Shown here piece after piece: positions 7,296-8,407 of a stretch of DNA of 8,407 bases. The notes below the pieces were generated by a model. That model was not told the origin of the DNA. It saw only the letters and a list, made by a program, of their open reading frames with translations, and ran no database searches. Made by a program: the position numbers and the translations under genes. The first letter of the stretch is position 1. Each line of letters begins with the position of its first letter. Source of the DNA: Bifidobacterium breve (GTDB taxonomy: Bacteria; Bacteroidota; Bacteroidia; Cytophagales; UBA9547); NCBI GenBank assembly GCA_943325655.2, contig CALPQG020000084.1, forward strand, positions 1 to 8,407, in the 5' to 3' direction.

Positions 7296-8407
7296 ATGAA
7301 ATTTACGACTGTCTATAAATCTATCGTCATTACAGCCCTGTCCACCTTGGTGCTAGCTGCCTGTACGCGTTCGTCTAAAGAGGAAGCTTTTTTAGGCCCA
7401 AAGGTGCTTCCTGCACCTGAAGGGTTTGCTATTCAAGGTGATTCCTTAGGGTTTAAATTTACCAATAGTGGTACAAGTGTTGATTTTTTGACTGGTACTT
7501 CTTATTTTGAATCAAAGTTTTCTAGTGAAGTTAGCTGGAAAGTGGCTATAGTGAGTAGGGCAAATGGGGCTGTTAAAACCTTAACGGGTACCAGTGCTAC
7601 TTTAGACAATGTTACTTGCCCTTGGAATGGTGAATCTGATTATCTTTTGTTTAGCAATGGGGATTCTTGTGATGCCAACTTAACCATTACAGGGTATGCA
7701 GATGCTGCAAATGTCCTAAAAAAGACTTCTAAATCTTTTGTGATAGCCAAGTCAAAAGATTATGAAAAGGTAATTAATGGTATTAACAATCATACCATTG
7801 TTGATTTTGAACCCTCTCCTGGTGCGCCTGGTTTAACTGTGCCTTATTCAGATGCCATGGATAGTCCTTTTATTTCTAAATCAGAATATAGCGACAGGGC
7901 GCATGGTAAATACTCGCTATACTGTGCTGGAAATGATTTGAGTAACAATGGTTACATCGGTGGCTTGGATATGATTAAGTTAGTAGGTTTGGTTGGTCTA
8001 GTGAAAGAAACCAATGCCAATGACGTGTATTTAAACATGTATGTTAAAGGTTTTGGTAAAATGAATACAGGCTTAACGCTTTTGTTTTATGAACTAGATT
8101 CACTTCATGTCGATAATCCGAAATCTATTGCAGGCGGCTTGGCTATTCCTGAAGGCTCTTGGGCTGGTTTGGCGAAATCAAACGACAAATGGATTAAACA
8201 AATCAATGTTGATTGGATAGGTTGGAAATTGGTAAGTGTGAAATACAGCGAATTTAAAAAACCAAACACTGATGGTTGCAACGGTAACTGTACTTTAGAA
8301 CCACACAAAATGCGAGGCATGTCTATTGGTCTTGATTCTTATCCTGCAACAGGTTTCCCTGCTGAATTTGCGGTCGATAATTTTGTGATTACCGAAGGCG
8401 GTCCATT
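7296..8407 (+). CDS. Probable surface lipoprotein with Ig-like and glycan-binding-like regions (3' end outside window)
   Basis: The frame is open from ATG 7296 to the window end (370 codons seen, no stop). Residues 1-22 are a lipoprotein signal peptide with lipobox LAAC; Cys23 would be lipidated. The following TRSSKEE contains a Lys-Glu-Glu triplet like the export signal that sends Bacteroidota lipoproteins to the cell surface. Residues about 38-150 look like an Ig-like beta-sandwich, with Cys108 and Cys125 possibly bridged. From about 167 (TIVDFEP) to the window end the pattern fits a jelly-roll sandwich of the CBM11/CIA30-like kind: GKYSLYC, VYLNMYVKG, a strand around WIGWKLVSVKYSEF (307-320) and a closing strand EFAVDNFVI. 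Cys328 and Cys332 lie four residues apart. The closing strand suggests the protein ends soon after the window. Fold assignments come from pattern reading only. It begins 18 bp after the second barrel gene, so it is probably co-translated and may dock on a barrel to capture glycan. Confidence 0.82.
   Translation, partial: MKFTTVYKSIVITALSTLVLAACTRSSKEEAFLGPKVLPAPEGFAIQGDSLGFKFTNSGTSVDFLTGTSYFESKFSSEVSWKVAIVSRANGAVKTLTGTSATLDNVTCPWNGESDYLLFSNGDSCDANLTITGYADAANVLKKTSKSFVIAKSKDYEKVINGINNHTIVDFEPSPGAPGLTVPYSDAMDSPFISKSEYSDRAHGKYSLYCAGNDLSNNGYIGGLDMIKLVGLVGLVKETNANDVYLNMYVKGFGKMNTGLTLLFYELDSLHVDNPKSIAGGLAIPEGSWAGLAKSNDKWIKQINVDWIGWKLVSVKYSEFKKPNTDGCNGNCTLEPHKMRGMSIGLDSYPATGFPAEFAVDNFVITEGGP

Noticed and set aside
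8105..8320. Minus-strand open frame opposite the lipoprotein gene
   Set aside because: It is fully contained in the + strand lipoprotein frame, which has a signal peptide, lipobox and continuous domain patterns; the opposite frame shows no family features.

Overview
The window looks like a chromosomal segment from a Bacteroidota bacterium, probably an environmental Sphingobacteriia-, Chitinophagia- or Cytophagia-like lineage. The signs are AT-rich DNA, genes without clear Shine-Dalgarno sequences, signal peptides cleaved in front of Gln, large outer-membrane beta-barrels ending in hydrophobic or aromatic residues, a lipoprotein with an acidic/lysine patch just after the lipidated Cys, and promoter-like TTG/TAnnTTTG pairs. 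The lineage is inferred from these traits and from remembered family resemblance, not from a search. All genes are on the + strand.

Left part (1-1605): the 3' end of a SprT-like protein is followed by a 125-bp gap holding a striking inverted pair of 7-bp-periodic repeat arrays. A complete GT4 glycosyltransferase of the WbuB-like type follows, which must start at a TTG codon. Positions 1606-2037 form a 432-bp AT-rich non-coding stretch with a weak terminator-like hairpin and two candidate Bacteroidota-type promoters.

Right part (2038-8407): four co-directional genes with gaps of 47, 51 and 18 bp form an apparent operon. They encode (1) a secreted GH18 chitinase-like enzyme with an intact DxxDxDxE motif and an unusually basic C-terminal tail, (2) a 677-aa outer-membrane beta-barrel, (3) a 565-aa outer-membrane beta-barrel that shares ordered sequence landmarks with the first, and (4) a lipoprotein, cut by the window end, with an Ig-like region followed by a jelly-roll region that looks glycan-binding.

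Taken together, the operon encodes an enzyme, two related outer-membrane barrels and a probable surface lipoprotein. This resembles a cell-envelope apparatus that binds, cuts and perhaps transports an N-acetylglucosamine-containing glycan, without SusC/SusD-type proteins inside the window. The function of the set is inference. I do not recognise the two barrels or the lipoprotein as members of a characterised system, and this operon is the best candidate for something undescribed here.
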